Assembly: GCA_015039315.1 (NCBI GenBank)
Contig: WIDE01000041.1
Location: 186,001 to 250,000, forward strand
From: Clavulina sp. PMI_390
Lineage: Eukaryota; Basidiomycota; Agaricomycetes; Cantharellales; Hydnaceae
Direction of reading: 5' to 3'
DNA length: 64,000 bases
Part shown: one piece after another, positions 11,678 through 24,726 of the stretch
Numbering within the stretch: position 1 is the stretch's first letter
Layout of the letters: each line of letters starts with the position of its first letter
The notes under the pieces: generated by a model
Database searches by the model: none
Seen by the model: only the letters and a program-made list of their open reading frames with translations
Told to the model about the DNA's origin: nothing
Position numbers and translations under genes: made by a program

Positions 11678-12834
11678 TCACTTTTTAGGTGCATGCTCAT
11701 ATTCAGACCAGCCCATTGATTTGTTGAATGTCGCGTCGTCTGCGTCTGGCTCCAGATGCCCTTGCTCATTCCGCCGAGCTCTAAAGGAAGGTTTCAACCA
11801 CATTGAGCACATGTAGGAGGGACTTTAGGGGATGAAGGAGGTGGGGTACTCACTTGAAGAAGGTATACGACAAAACAATATCATCAATGTCGCTCATTTG
11901 AGGGTCATCCAAGAAATCCTTGTCGATGAAGAAGAATAGGGGCATATCTACTTCCTCACCGGCTAGCAGCTTTTGCTCCTCAAAGCAGAAGCATTCAATC
12001 TTCGCAAAATATGGCGCCACCTACAAAAGTATGGACAGCGTCAGATTTGGTCGCTGAATATACGTACCAAGTGAAGGGAACACACCTTGGACGGCGTCAC
12101 ATTGTATGTCGCAATCCCAATGATATCTTTATCTCCCGTGTTCTTTGCGGTATAGAATGCAAGACTGGTTTCCCCCGGCTTGAGGATCACAAACTTCTGT
12201 TGAGGGGTGAATTTCCATGGCAGAGAAATGCTGGTCTCCGCATTGAAGTTCACTTTGATCCTCCTCCCGGAAGGGTCAACAACGAGACGTTCGGCCTCAA
12301 ATCTCCCTGAAGCAGTGTTGGACGATACGACAGGAATGCCAGAGAACCCTGTGGCGGCACAGAACGCGCGGTAGAGTGGAACAGCAGCATAGGACACGCC
12401 AAGTGCTGTGATGAACTGATAGTCAAAAGAAGAATGCATGCAATGACAGCGTGTTATTTGTGGTACGGTGAATTGTATGAAGAAGGGAAGAAGAGTACGT
12501 ACTATGGCCGAAGTGTACATCAACAGTGTTCTGTTCCGCTGCTTATAGACATCACGCATTTTTTGGTAATTTGGCGGCGGAGCACGAGAGGAGGATGGGC
12601 TCGAAGAAGCATTTGGCTTGCCCGTAGAGCTGCTATTCCATCGCACCCTCGCAGGCTGAGGGCGACCTAAACATGACGAATCAAAGAACCGTAATGATTG
12701 AGGCTTTTGCCACTTCTACATATAGGTGGGCTGGTTCAGCAGACAGATGTTTTGCTAGCCTGAATGGAGCTCACAGAGGCCCTTGCTAAGTGGTGAAGGT
12801 CATGCAGAAATGTCGCGCGAAGAGTGGGATGCAT
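11678..12834 (-). CDS. COX11: Cytochrome c oxidase copper chaperone Cox11 (CtaG)
   Basis: Five exons (12834-12775, 12655-12503, 12415-12086, 12020-11854, 11780-11678) give 270 residues. The first 20 residues, [20 protein letters not shown], form a basic, acid-free mitochondrial presequence, which supports the distant first exon. A single membrane segment follows ([18 protein letters not shown]), then the intermembrane-space domain with [16 protein letters not shown], the copper-binding CFCFEEQ (Cys191, Cys193) and [14 protein letters not shown]. Cox11 inserts copper into the CuB site of Cox1 in the inner membrane during complex IV assembly. Length and motifs are normal for fungi. The neighbours are functionally unrelated. 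Confidence 0.9.
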
Positions 12835-12989
12835 TGCGTCACGTGGCCACTTCCCAGGAGGTCTGAGATTATTATATGCACACCTTGTTCTGTTCCTCCC
12901 GCCGATCGATCACCTTTTCCTCAACTCTAGAATAGTAAAACAGTTTCTGGGTCTCATCTCACGAAATAAGGGGAGAGCTTTCTTTTTCA

Positions 12990-14083
12990 ATGTCTGACGA
13001 CGAACAAAACTCGGGAGCCTTTGCATCTTCTCGCCTGGGTACCAAAGCCCAGTTAGTCCCCACTGTGATATTCCTCAGTGAATGCTCATTCATTGGCAAT
13101 ATTGAATCAATTTTCATGAAGCTGGGACTTGGTGTACGAGAAGGAAGTTACCAATTTTGAGGAGTTTGGCGATGAAGGTGAGGTTTGGTACGTATTATTA
13201 TCTCTTTCGTCCTCTGTGCATTAGACCTATCTAACCGGAAATTAGGTTTGGAGAAGGTAGCGTGGAAGAAATGGTAACGAGAAGTGTTTTAATTGACTGG
13301 GTATTCGTAGCCAGCTGACGATATCAAGGTCATGCAAAGGTAGACTGGTGCTCAGACAATCTACCACCCGATCAAGTACCCTCCTGCCTCGACATAGGAA
13401 CAGGTGAGAAGTCTTCCAACACGTCCTCTCCTTTCTCCAAGCTAATTCACTATCTTTGCATTCCCAGGCAACGGGTCCCTTCTGTTCGCTCTTGTCGAAG
13501 CGGGGTATAACCCCTCCTCGCTTCACGGGATCGACTACAGCGAAGCCTCCGTCCAACTCGCTCAATCCATCGCACAAAAGCATGGGGAGGAAAAGATTTT
13601 TGCTACATTCTCGACCCTTGATTTTCTCCACCAGCCGGCCCCTCCACCGCCTGCTGATGCGAACACCGCAGGCGCAGGATGGGACTTGCTCTTGGACAAA
13701 GGGACCTATGATGCGATTGCCCTGGCCCCGAGTGATGACGGCACGAAATTGCTTGATAAGTACCCTCCGCAGGTGGACATGGCACTGAAGAAGGGAGGGT
13801 TCTTCTTGATCACCTGTGAGTTTTTCTGTGATGCCTGAGCACGAGGAAATATGTGTGATAGTGATAACATCCTGCATAGCCTGCAACTTCACGGAGGACG
13901 AGCTGAAAACAGCATTCTTAGCATCAGGGAACCTTGCTTATCAGTTGAGTTTCATCGCTGAGGCTTATCAGGAATCCAATCTAACCCAGTGGTCTTAGCT
14001 CCAAAGTGAAGAGACCAACGTTCAGTTTTGGAGGGAAAACTGGGAGCAAGATTACCACTCTGGCATTTCAGAAACTGTTATGA
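12990..14083 (+). CDS. EFM4: Protein-lysine N-methyltransferase EFM4 (eEF1A methyltransferase)
   Basis: Seven exons (12990-13051, 13122-13187, 13246-13273, 13340-13403, 13468-13815, 13880-13943, 13999-14083) give 238 residues. The N-terminus has the family signature [13 protein letters not shown] with GDEGEVWFGE. SAM-binding motif I is [15 protein letters not shown], and the later [13 protein letters not shown] is the diagnostic EFM4/METTL10 motif. GGFFLITS and a C-terminal [13 protein letters not shown] complete the Rossmann-like fold. In yeast the enzyme methylates a lysine of translation elongation factor 1A in the cytosol. Exon 3 is only 28 nt. The start was chosen as the first ATG that keeps frame with the conserved block. 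Confidence 0.88.
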
Positions 14084-14259
14084 TCGGCTACCTTGCTGAA
14101 AAGCGTCGCAAGGTTGTTCGATTTAGAGAAGGCGAGGAAGGAGAGTCCATTGCAGAAGTGAGGGAAGAAAAGTGAATACAGCGAATAACCCAAGGATAGC
14201 AAGAGAAAAGAGAGATAATGCTGTATAGTTGAGCAAGACCGTCCGCTTCAATGAGCTGC

Positions 14260-15302
14260 TTAGAAGATCGCATTGATGATACCGCTTCCGATGGCTAGTG
14301 AGAGAAAGTAGGGAGATGTGCATGAGAATACAGACGATCGGCGGCCGATATCCGGCAGGCGTATAGAGCGCTGTCAGAGAGAGAAAACATACCAGCACCA
14401 GCACCGAATCCGACACCACCAGCGGCAGCGTTGCCCATGGTGCTTCCCAGCTTTCCATACTTGCTCTTCTTCTTCTGTTGCTCCTGGGCGGCGGGATCAT
14501 TGGGATCCGGTTGGGGGACAGGGGCGCCGGGAGGTGCATAGTAGCTTGGCGCAGGAGCAGAAGGACCGCTGGAATATGGCTGCATGGGACCCTTGTCGTT
14601 CCATTGACCCATAGATGGAGGGGGTGGTAGTCGGTGTGAAGCGCCTGGTGCTGCCGGGCCTGGCGCCGAGACTGGGGCGGCACTGATGGATGGAGCATCA
14701 ATCAGATGATGGACGGTCGTCGCGAGCGATATTGATAGAGAAAGCCTTACATTTTCTGTACGTAGTTCGATGGGAATAGGCCAGTCTTGCCGTTAACGCG
14801 CCCGCTGGGGTCGACGGAAAGAGAGTCAGGAACGATGTACCCGAGGGTCGAAGTAGACGGACACACTCACGTCCACCAGTCAACATTGTCATCAGGTCCG
14901 GGAGTGAGCTCGATGATGTCTCCTTCCCTGAAATTCAGGTCTCCGGGAGCCTATATGTCGATTTATGGTCAGAAGCGGGCCAAGAAATTGAGTGTGCTCG
15001 AGTGAGCGCAGCAGTTTGGTGGCACCACCATTACTAACGGAATAGTCGTAAAGAGCTTTCGCTTGTTCGTTCCTCGGTGCTTGAGGTGGTGGTGCTTGCA
15101 CGGGAGGAGGAGGAGCAGAGAAGGACAGGTTGCGCATTTGGTTGGTTGCTGCTGCCACTGATGGCATGGATGCTGGCTGAGCGAGCAGGCGGTCGATCTC
15201 GGCGGCGGCATTCTCAGAGATGCGACCTCTGCTCTGGAGGAATCGAACGTTATCCTTGACCTGGGCCAGGATAAAGTCCATGGGGTCCTCTTCGTAGCCC
15301 AT
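14260..15302 (-). CDS. SH3-domain protein of the LSB1/PIN3/csh3 family
   Basis: Five exons (15302-15039, 14950-14871, 14804-14751, 14682-14393, 14294-14260) give 240 residues, close to yeast Lsb1. An N-terminal helical segment (residues 1-45) precedes a Pro-rich linker and one SH3 domain at about 78-136: ALYDYS, then APGDLNFREGDIIEL, VDWW, GLFPSNYV. A Pro/Tyr-rich tail leads to the characteristic C-terminus SKYGKLGSTMGNAAAGGVG, ending AIGSGIINAIF. Members bind the WASP homologue Las17 and influence actin patches, endocytosis and prion-like aggregation. That role is inferred from the family. The last intron splits the Gly-rich tail just before the final 11 residues. Confidence 0.85.
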
Positions 15303-15485
15303 CGTGTTGTGTTGTCTAGAAAGAAAGTAGTGGTAGAGAGAGAGAGTATGGAAGTAGTATTTACTGTATTTTCCCCACGGGCTGTGCAACACCGGGTCCG
15401 CGAACACGTGACGTGACCGCATCATAGCTCTTGGCTCGCGTCTCGCAGTTGGGAGAGAGAGAACACTCTCAAAGACACGCCAGCA

Positions 15486-18400
15486 ATGTCTGGGTTTGAG
15501 CCTCCAGTTGGGCGTCGCTCGTACATCGAGCAGGGCTTCGTTGGGCCCACTCGTCAGAACCAGATACCGCGCCCCCCGATCAAGCACTTCTCCTCAGGAA
15601 ACTCATTAGATGGCCTGCCTCTTCCTCCTCCTCCTGCATCGCAAGGAACAGCTTCTTCCCAAGCATCATCTAATGGGTCAAGTGGCGGCGGCGTGTTCAG
15701 CTCGTTTTTCAGAAAACGATCCAACCCACCCACAACAACCAGTTCGTCCGAAAGTGCTCCATCTGCTTCCGCCCCTGCTGGATATGCGCCAGGACCTCCT
15801 CAGAATGGAGGGACCAGTACACCTCCACGTACTACGCAGCCATCACATCCCAGGCGGCTGTCTTCTCGGGAGCTCGCCCCAATCAACGGCGCGTCTAGCG
15901 GGACATCATCCTCGCACGAGGTTCTCGTCGACCCCTACTCGATGCCTCGAGAGTCGATTGAATCCAAGCCAGTGCCTCCACTGCCATCCCCAACAAACCA
16001 TAAGCAGTCCCCTTCTACATCCTCCGTCGCCTCAAGTGCAACCGCCACCCCGTCACGTCCTCGCCCGTTACATCCCGAACTGCGGTCTCTCATGAGCCTC
16101 AATGCTGCCCGTAAGTATCAAGTTTCTTCTTTGCTCCCTTTGAATCCTTGGCGGAAGACGTCAAAGCAAAGCCGCCATCCGATCTCACTTTCCCACTCAT
16201 GCCCGGACCCCGACGGAATCCCATGCTAATCGTCTTTTCGTTTCTTGATGGCTTGATTTTTGTTTCGTAGACGCGCAAAAGATCTATTTCTCTGGGCCCC
16301 TGGCAAGGTGTAATGAACGCAGTGCAGACGGTGGTCGTGTGAGTCGCGACGGCGACTGGCACGACGTCTGGGGCCAGATTGGAGGAATGTCCTTCAGCAT
16401 TTGGGACATGAAGGCTGTTGAGGAAGCTGCCCGCAATGGCACTCAGGCACCTCCCAGCTACATTAATATCACCGATCTGGTAAGTTGGATCTCATAATCA
16501 TGGGTTTTTCTCTATTTCTCTCGCGTTTTGGCCACCCACTTTTTGTGGCGCAATATAACGATGTGACGACAAGGGGCGGTGTCAATCATTGGTCCCTTGC
16601 CTGGTTGCTGTGCTGATACCACGTATGCTGATCTGTCCTTCTTTGCTCTTTTTGACTCCACCGCTCTACCATATGGTCCATAAATCAATTGTTTTATGAT
16701 ATACGTTCCGTCACGCGCGTCAACCTTGATGACAGTCTGTCAGGCTGGCGCCTGATGTCACCGCGCCAGGACCAAATCCGCCTTCCTTACCCAAGACTTA
16801 TCGCAACATCTTCACCATCAACACCGCAGGGCAGAATCTCATCGCCTTCTCATGCCCAGACCGTGACCAGCTCACGTCATGGGTGGCCGCCCTACGACTG
16901 GCGGTTTGGGAAAAAGGTCGATTGGAGGAGATCTACACTGGCCATCTCCTTCGAATGACTCTGACGGACACAACCACTGGACGATTCAAGGAGCCTCGCA
17001 CCACACTTGTTAAAGGTAGACTAGAGGGCTGGGTCAAAGTTCGTGTGGCCGGTCAGATCCAGTGGAAGTCAGTCTGGGCGGTCGTCACTTCTAGGGACTC
17101 GGAGCCCCACTCAGCTTCCTCCGTACATGAGGCGGATCGACCCATGAGCCCAACCAGCACAGTCCCGAAACGGTCCCGGATGTCGTCTATTTTTGGAGTT
17201 GGGGGATCATCTGTCCCTGACGTAACTGTTCCACCACCTTCAACATCCTCCTCGTCCACTCTCACGCTCTATGCGGGGAACAAGTCCAAAGATCGCAAGA
17301 CACCACTCCTCACGCTGACAGATGTCGCGCAGGTCTTCAGCGTGTTCCCCGATCGCGTAGAGTTGATCAATATCAGCACCATCATCAAGATGGAAGGCCG
17401 ATTCGCAGGAGGAACACCCGAGTTCATGGGACCCAATGCACCACCTGGCCATGATAGTGGGAAAATCGTTGCGCCAATTAGAGAGGGGTGGATGCTATTG
17501 ATGCCTGATGTAGAGGAAAAGGCTGTTGCCCCGATGGAGATGCTAAAGTGGATCGTTGGTGAGAAATCGTATTTCGGCATAATATCACCTCAACTCGTCC
17601 CTGACTCTCAGCTCATATTGCTAGCTTTGCATGATGCATTTGAACTTTATGGGCGGCCTGGTGGTTACAGCTGGGATCCCTTCGACGAACGGTCGCCAAT
17701 GTTCGCATATCCTATTGGAGAGCACAAAGACGTAAGCTATTCACTAAATTCCCACTATGGACATCTCTCACTAACGTCTCATTGTGGTTCTTTTAGGATT
17801 TGTTCCTTCAACGGGACGATGCTGAGCGGCTAGACCCACGGATCGACCGTATGTCAGTCGTGCGAGATGGCCTCATGGCCATGCTTCGCAAAAAGCTTGC
17901 GGAGCGCCCGCCTCCTCGGCCACAGAAACCCATGGGGCCGACTACCACTCCGGCTGCGCGGCCAATGTCTTCCAGTTCATCCCACAGCAGTAGCCCACTG
18001 AGACTCCCGCCCCTGGACTTCGAGACACCCACGTCAACTCCCAGCACGGCCGACTCCTCCACTTTCACTACTCCTCTTGGCAGTAGTGCAGGTGTCTCCA
18101 TACGGAGCCCGCTACCTCCAATTTCGGAACAAAGAAGCACCAGTCCTCATGAAGAGGAGCCTCGCTCTGGGACCCCGCCACCAAAACTCGAAATGCCGAG
18201 AGCGTCATCCCCAACCAGGATCAGCTTTAGTGATATCGGTCACGATCTTGATGTTGGTTCACCTGGAGCGGAAGGGACACCAACACCTCCCGCCGTTTCC
18301 TCACGAGCTGAAGCGACCACTGTTGTGACGTCTCCTGTTCTACCGGCCAAGGTCTCGCCAAATAGCTCTACTCCTACTTCACCACAAGTTAAACTGCAAT

Positions 18401-21400
18401 CACCACTCCAGCCCTCAGACCAAGGGCTACCACTGCAGTCTGTTCTCAGCGATCGCTTCCCATCTTCATTCGCGGCTTCATCTGCAGCTGTTCCTGCACC
18501 CACTTCCCCACCTATACAGCCCTCTCGTCCTCCGCTTCCGACTCCTCCAAGCGTGAAAGAGCGTCGGATGAGCGAAGAGAGCTACTTCAACGTGAACCCC
18601 CCGTCACGTCCAGCCTCCCGGTCACGGTTGTCGTTTGTGAGCACTCCACATGGCGATTCTACACCAGGGACGAATGCCCCTCCGAGCCCAGAATTTGCTC
18701 GGCCAACCTCGCTTGCCCTAGGTGGTATGAAGGGAAGCTCCGAGTCGCTGAGAGGGACTGCGTTGGCGATGATGAATACTTCCCCGTTGCACGTCAAATC
18801 AGCATCAACGTCACCCTCACGATCCACAGCACGGCCACAATCACCCCTCCAACAGTCACAGTCATATATCTCATCCATTGCTGGGTCTATACCTGCAGGT
18901 ACTGAGACCAAGATCTCTCCTCCCAATACAAGTCAAATTGGAAGTCCAAGCCTGGAGCGACGATCAGCTGAGGGGGCTCCGGCCCATGCTGCCTCTCCAC
19001 GCTTCATGGGTGTGCAGTTGCGAGACCCAGGAAGTCCATCATCGCCCGCACCGAGGGTCCTCTCTCAGAGCCCGATCAGCTTCCTCCCTCCTACCCCACC
19101 TGTAGTCCCACATCAGAGCCCCGATCTCCGTCGGGTGACCCGTGATGCTAGCAATAGTGGTAGTAGTAGTGGTAGTGGTAGTGGAGGCCCAACGACTGTA
19201 GGGCACCTCCCCGGTGCCCAGAGCCCGCGAGTTCTGGATCCTAACGCGTCCCGGGAACTGCCCTCGCTCCCGGGAGCAGCCACAACAAACTCCAACGCAC
19301 CTCCTCCTGGCAACGCATTTACCTCCGTTCCTGCGTCATCGCCACCACCCCCAAGGTCGGTGCCAACGTACGACTATCCATTTGTCCCTCCTTCAGGTGA
19401 ACCCGGCATCGTCGAGCGTTTGCGTCGTCAAATCGCAGAGGAAGAAGGTTTCACGGACGAAGCAGGAGCGGAATATATTGCTCGGCGCTTACGGGAAGGC
19501 TCGACTGTCGGGCATTCGACAGACGACGAAGACGAGTCGATTCAATCTAGTATTAGTGGAAGTGGTGCGTTCTCGGAATCTGCTTCGAGACGGGTCAACA
19601 CGTTTGACTTTGACGCATTGGACAACGCATTAGCTGCTGTTTCATCACCCATTTCGGCCACCGATCCTGCCCAGTCTCCGCCTGTCTTAAGCCCCACCAC
19701 AAATCCTATTGCTACTCCCACCCAGCAACTACCCCGTTCCGCTGAATATTTCCCTCCATCTCCAATTCCTCCAAATCCACAAATGGCGAGCAATACTCAG
19801 CCAGAGTCGCGTCCATTGGACGATGAGGGCCTCGGTATGGATGCTCTTGCTGCATTAACTTTTGCTGAAAGTGCGCCCCCAGTTGAGGCTTCGCCTCCTA
19901 TGACTCGAGCAACACCCCGATCAGCTCCCGTCCAGTCTCCCCCACCTGCAAATCCCCGTCCTCCACCATCACCTGCTAACGTGCCTGAAGCTCCTCGTAT
20001 TTCCGAGCCTCAGCACTTCCCCTCGTCATTCTCTACCAATAAAGCTGCTGCTGAACGGCAAGCCAAGGCAAAGGCCAACGCTGCTGCATTCCAAGCCGCT
20101 GCTCACAAGCCTGGTGCTCGGACGCGTGCTCCTCGAGCATCTGCGAATGCATGGGACACAAGCGACGAGGAAGAGGAAGAAGAAGAAGAGGACGATGATG
20201 AAGACGGCTCTGATGCGGAACCTGATCGCGGCCGTCCTCGTCCCTCCGCTGGTATTCCTCCGCCCCCTCCCATCCGCGCGCAACAGGCCCCAACTCTATA
20301 TGCCCCACAGGCCCAACAGCCGCATTCCATAGCTGTCTCTGGTTCCATGGCGGAGTTCGGTCAGCGTCGGTCGGACTCACCGCAAATCAGTGGCGACGAG
20401 ACTCTTCGGCGGCCACGAAATTTGCCTTCTCTTCCGCGTGGATCCCATGGACCTTCTGGCAACTCTCCCCTGTATGAAGACAGCCGAAGAACGTACCATG
20501 ATGGACCTTTGCAACCGCCTCCTCGCCTGCGCCTCGACGAGCGCTCGAGCAGTGCTGAGCGTCGTCACCCCAGTAGCTCTGCTGCAGCTCCTCGAGGTAA
20601 CATCTGGCGTGATGTGCTTGAGCCTGGCAAAGGGGATAGCGTTGGACCTAACGCACAAGGGAATGAGCCATTCGTGGATCTCAATGAGAGCCAGACGATG
20701 ACGAAGGCATTTGCCCCTGGCGGTCTGCTTCAAGCAGGTTTACAGGACAAGCAAGACCGCTCCGCGAAGCGACAGCAAGAAATGGCCCGCGAGAGTGGAG
20801 CCTCGTATGTCCATGTACCCGCGAAGCCCCCACCTCCTCAGAGTGGCCTGGTCGGCGCGATCACTGCCCATGAGCGAGAGAAAAAGCGTGAGGGAGGCAT
20901 GGGTGCTGCACTCACCGAACGCGAGCGCCTTCGTCGCCAAGCAGAGGAGCGTCAGCGGAAGATTGACGAACTGCAACGGCAGCAGCTCGAGTACGCTCAG
21001 GAGAACGGTGGAATGGATATGTATGGCGCAGGAGGCGCGACGACGCCTTTTGGGAACCCCATGATGATGAACCCAATGATGATGGGTAATCCCATGATGA
21101 TGAACCCGATGATGATGGGCAACCCTATGATGGGTGGTGGCCTTACTCCTCAGTTCAGCGGATACCAGCAGCCGGGCTGGGGCATGGGTGGGATGGCTCC
21201 ATCTCCACAAATGCAGATGATGGCTGCCCAACAGGCCGCCGCCGACGCTTATCGCAATGCCATGATGGCATTCTCGCAAGCAGGCTCCGTCGCTGGGTCT
21301 GAGATGGGTGGGCCCACTGCAGGCAATCCAGGCAACCCGGGAATGCGGGCACAGTCACCCATGATGTGGCCAGGTGCGGGCGGTATAGGCAACACAATGT

Positions 21401-21672
21401 CAATGTATGGGATGCCAGGCCCGATGACGCCCCAAATGACAGGACAGACTTGGGGCATGGGAATGGGGATGGGCGGTATGCCAGGTATGGGCATGATGGG
21501 CATGCAGCCGCCACAGCCTGACTATTTCAACGGAATGGCTGGCGCTCCTGGTTCACCTGGGATGCGGAACTCTATGTTCCGCACCCCTGATGCTCAGCAG
21601 CAGGCTCTGCAGTCGACCCCCTCACCAGCAGGTGCTGGGAACGAGACTCCGCCTGCGGCTCCCAAGTCATAA
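15486..21672 (+). CDS. Large PH-domain protein, Caf120/Skg3-like
   Basis: Four exons (15486-16110, 16271-16479, 16736-17731, 17797-21672) give 1,901 residues. After a disordered Ser/Pro-rich 208-residue N-terminus, a split PH domain (about 209-345) begins QKIYFSGPLAR, continues WHDVWGQIGGMSFSIWDM, and includes FTINTAGQNLIAFSCPDREQ. A second conserved region has WVKVRVAGQIQWKSVWAVV, VFSVFPDRVELINISTIIK and YGRPGGYSWDPFDE. The rest is low-complexity Pro/Ser sequence with an acidic run near residue 1400, a basic coiled coil (about 1635-1680) and a Met-rich tail with tandem repeats. Yeast Caf120 and Skg3 associate with CCR4-NOT and the bud neck; whether this holds here is unknown. The 256-nt second intron could hide a small exon. 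Confidence 0.75.
21055..21140 (+). repeat. Met-rich 33-bp tandem repeat inside the PH-domain gene
   Basis: The coding sequence here repeats an 11-residue unit, NPMMMNPMMMG, twice and then starts a third, shortened copy ending in GGG. The DNA units are about 33 bp and differ at a few third positions, so the repeat is under protein-level rather than purely DNA-level constraint. It lies at about residues 1697-1725. Confidence 0.8.
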
Positions 21673-21965
21673 CTCTCGCTATCCTCTATGTTGTTTTATT
21701 CTGGATTTTCTTTCTCGATTTCTTTCAAGTCAGCCCTATCGCTCTCTATTACGGACAATCTCTTTAGTTATCTCGATACGCTCCCTGCTTTGGTCTCCTT
21801 TGTCTCTTTTCATATACTCCTCGTCTCACATTGGTACCATAGAAGCCGTACCTTAACGTCAATCGCAAAACACTTTTCGTGCAATCATGATCATAAGCGC
21901 CATGTGGGGTGGGGTTTATTTACCAGTTCTTTGTTAATTCCTCGAAATCAACTACACAATCAATC

Positions 21966-23794
21966 ATGAGCACTGAGACCGCACCTGCCCCTGCCCCTGC
22001 ACCTGTGGCTCCAACTGGCATCTCCAACGATGATTTGACAAAATACAAGGTGCGGCTGTGATTCCCGATCGTGCTGCCTTGTCCGATCTCGCATTTAATC
22101 GACGTTGAGAGCACCCGAGGCTGACCACCTGCTCCATATCCCGATCGTGCCGCATGGGGGGCGCATTCGTTGCAGACTGCAGGTGAAATCGTGAACGGTG
22201 CCCTGAAGAAGCTTATTGAGCTTTGTGTCGAGGGCGCAAAGGTCTACGATCTATGCGTTGAGGGTGACAAGGTGCGTGATGGGCATCCTGGCTCGTGCCT
22301 GTGCCGGCAGTGGCGTGACCTGATCTTCGATGGCCCGTCTTGCTTCGCATTGTCGGAAAACATCAACCGATCTAGTTGGTCGAGGCTGCAACTGGTGCTG
22401 TCTACAACAAGGCCGTGAAGGGTGTCAAGGTCGCCAAGGGTATGTTCATGGCCCTCCCCTAACTAGCGCCTGGGGTGCTGACAGAGATCCTATCAACATT
22501 GCTTGCCCAGGTCTTGCTTTCCCCACATGTATCTCCGTCAACGTGAGCGCATGCCATACCCTGCATCAGCCGTTGAGCATATAGTCTGACATCATCGCGT
22601 TTAGAACGTCGTGTCCCACTTCTCCCCGCTCCCGTACGTATCGATCGATGCCAATCATGATATTTCATTATCTCATTCATTTCGCAAAATATAGCTCCGA
22701 TGACCTGGTTGGCTTGGTACTGGCCAAGGATGACGTTGTCAAGCTACACGTTGGTGCACAGATCGACGGGTTTGCCTCCGTTTCCGCGGAGACCATGGTT
22801 GTCGGCGCATCGGCTCAGAATCCAGTAACTGGTCCTCGAGCGGACGCGATTAAGGCAGCATACACGGCTTCTGAAATCGCGGCACGGCTGATCAAGGCTG
22901 GAGAGAAGAACTGGGCTGTCACTGATGCTATCAGCAAGGTGGCTCTTGATTTCGGGACCAAGCCGATTGAAGGTACTACATTCTCTGTTGCTTTTCTGTT
23001 TCATTAGTGGGTAGGGATTTCTAATGTCGCGGTTACCCAGGCATGCTATCTTGCGAGCAATCGAAGAATGTCATCGACGGGAAGAAGAGAATCATCCAGG
23101 CACCCACTGAGGGCTCCAGGTCAGGCGTGGATTCTGCTACTTTCGCAGATGGTGATGTCTGGGGAATGGATATCCTCATTGCTAGTGGGACGGATGGCAA
23201 GGTGCGAAATGATCATAATCTCTTTCATCTGTATTGCTGTTAAGGCGATATCTTATTGAACAACGCACAGGCGAAGCAAGCCCCCAACACCCGTACTTCG
23301 GTTTACCAAAAAGCCAATGAGGTCACATATCAGCTCAAGATGAAGACTTCTCGCGCGGTTTTCTCCGAGATCCAGAAGAAGGCTGGCGCTTTCCCCTTCA
23401 ACATCCGGAATCTCGAGGATGAGAAGCGATCGCGTGTGGGTGTGCAAGAGGCTGAGCAGCATGGTCTGATCAAGCCTTACGAAGTCCAGTACGTCTCATT
23501 TTTCTGCAGACATCATTCGTCTGCGCGTCGAGGGCTTACAGATACTAACCTGGAGCCTTGTAATCATCACATAGAGCTACTCCTGCTGGCTCCTTTGTTG
23601 CTGCTTTCCATTTCACCCTTGCCCTCCTCCCAGCTGGTCCCTCTCTGATCTCCCATGCCCCGATCTGGTACTCAGAGGACAAGGTTAAGAGTGACAAGGA
23701 GCTCAAGGATCCTGAGCTCAGGGAGCTTCTCACTAAGCCTCTCCGGGAGCCCAAGAAGAAGAACAAGAAGAAGGAGGGCGAGGCGGAGAAGTAA
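21966..23794 (+). CDS. PA2G4: Ebp1/PA2G4-like (Cdb4) pseudo-aminopeptidase
   Basis: Nine exons (21966-22049, 22176-22271, 22376-22439, 22511-22542, 22605-22633, 22695-22972, 23041-23201, 23271-23488, 23575-23794) give 393 residues, close to human PA2G4 at 394. The N-terminus has KTAGEIVNGALKKLIELCVE, then GLAFPTCISVNN and VKLHVGAQIDGF; the middle has WAVTDAISKVALDFGTKPIEG; a basic C-terminal Lys-rich tail ends the protein. The fold is that of M24 methionine aminopeptidases, but family members lack the metal ligands and do not cleave. They bind ribosomes near the exit tunnel and structured RNA and DNA, and affect growth. Two very short exons (32 and 29 nt) sit side by side. Confidence 0.9.
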
Positions 23795-24294
23795 GATGCC
23801 CTATATACTGTCTTCTCCTGGCACGATTCCATAAATCAGTGCATCAAACCAGCGCATTTCTTCTGTGTATTTGCTCAGTAGCATCATCCCCATGTGTATA
23901 TTAGGTTGTTGGCAGGCAGTTTGGTTCGATCTGAATAAAGTCGGAATGTTCTTCTTGTCACAATATCCCTCCCTACCACAGAACATTTCTGATTGACACT
24001 AGTTCTAAACATACTAGAGACAGCGCCACGGTGTGAAACCCATAATTTTGGGGCCATAAGATTTCCCTGCACGAAGGTACAGCGGCTTGTCTAAAGGTGA
24101 TATAGGCCCGCCCACCGAGCGACTGTACGTCACAACAACCACCTTCAAGGAGGAAGATTGCCCTGGGGCTGTAAACGACGCTGTTAAGGGCGCTGCTATC
24201 AGAATGGACCCTTCGTGCAGATAGTCAAATATTTTACCTCACACTCAATATTCCTCCCTCGACGATCGCAAAGATCGCGATCGAGAGTCGCGGG
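23795..24294. other. Convergent intergenic stretch
   Basis: These 500 bases lie between the stop codons of the Ebp1-like gene and PCC1. I see no gene, repeat or RNA. It should hold both 3' ends. Confidence 0.5.
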
Positions 24295-24726
24295 TCAAGA
24301 GACATCTCCTCGGCTCGCAGTAGTGGACGCATCATCTCCGAATGCCCCCAACGTCCGGGTAACGAGATCGACGTTCTCCAAAAACGCGTTCAGGACCAAC
24401 CGAGCAAGGCGCACAGTCAGCGTATCAAATACGCTGGGCAATGACGGAAGGAGAGAACGGGATCAAGTGGTCAGTGGCAGGGGGCTAGCTTATATATATA
24501 GCAGGCTTTGCATAACTTACGCGACAAGTTCTGAGCCCTCGACACTTAAACTACGCTTGACCGAGTCAGCCTGTCGCTCCTTGTCGACCTCGATTACTTG
24601 CTGAGCGATCCGAGCGTGCTCTGGGGACATGAACGGGACGCGGATCGTTCTATGAGCAGTTTAGCTTGCTAGACAAAACCTTTCTACTGTAAATGCATAC
24701 ATTCGATGCCACTCAGATTCAGCCAT
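24295..24726 (-). CDS. PCC1: KEOPS/EKC complex subunit Pcc1
   Basis: Three exons (24726-24701, 24649-24521, 24433-24295) give 97 residues, the normal size for Pcc1. Typical features are TIRVPFMSPEHARIAQQVIE, then VDKERQADSVKRSLSVEGSE, and a C-terminal amphipathic helix with VRLARLVLNAFLENVDLV followed by RTLGAFG. Pcc1 dimerises and holds Kae1 in the KEOPS complex, which makes the t6A modification of tRNA; it has also been linked to telomeres and transcription. The gene is too broken by introns to show as a long open frame. Its ATG lies 8 bases inside the end of another spliced frame on the same strand. Confidence 0.85.

Noticed and set aside
17808..21514. Several long frames antisense or shifted within the PH-domain gene
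   Set aside because: They are shadows of GC-rich, Pro/Ser-rich coding sequence in the true frame, which is continuous for 1,292 codons.
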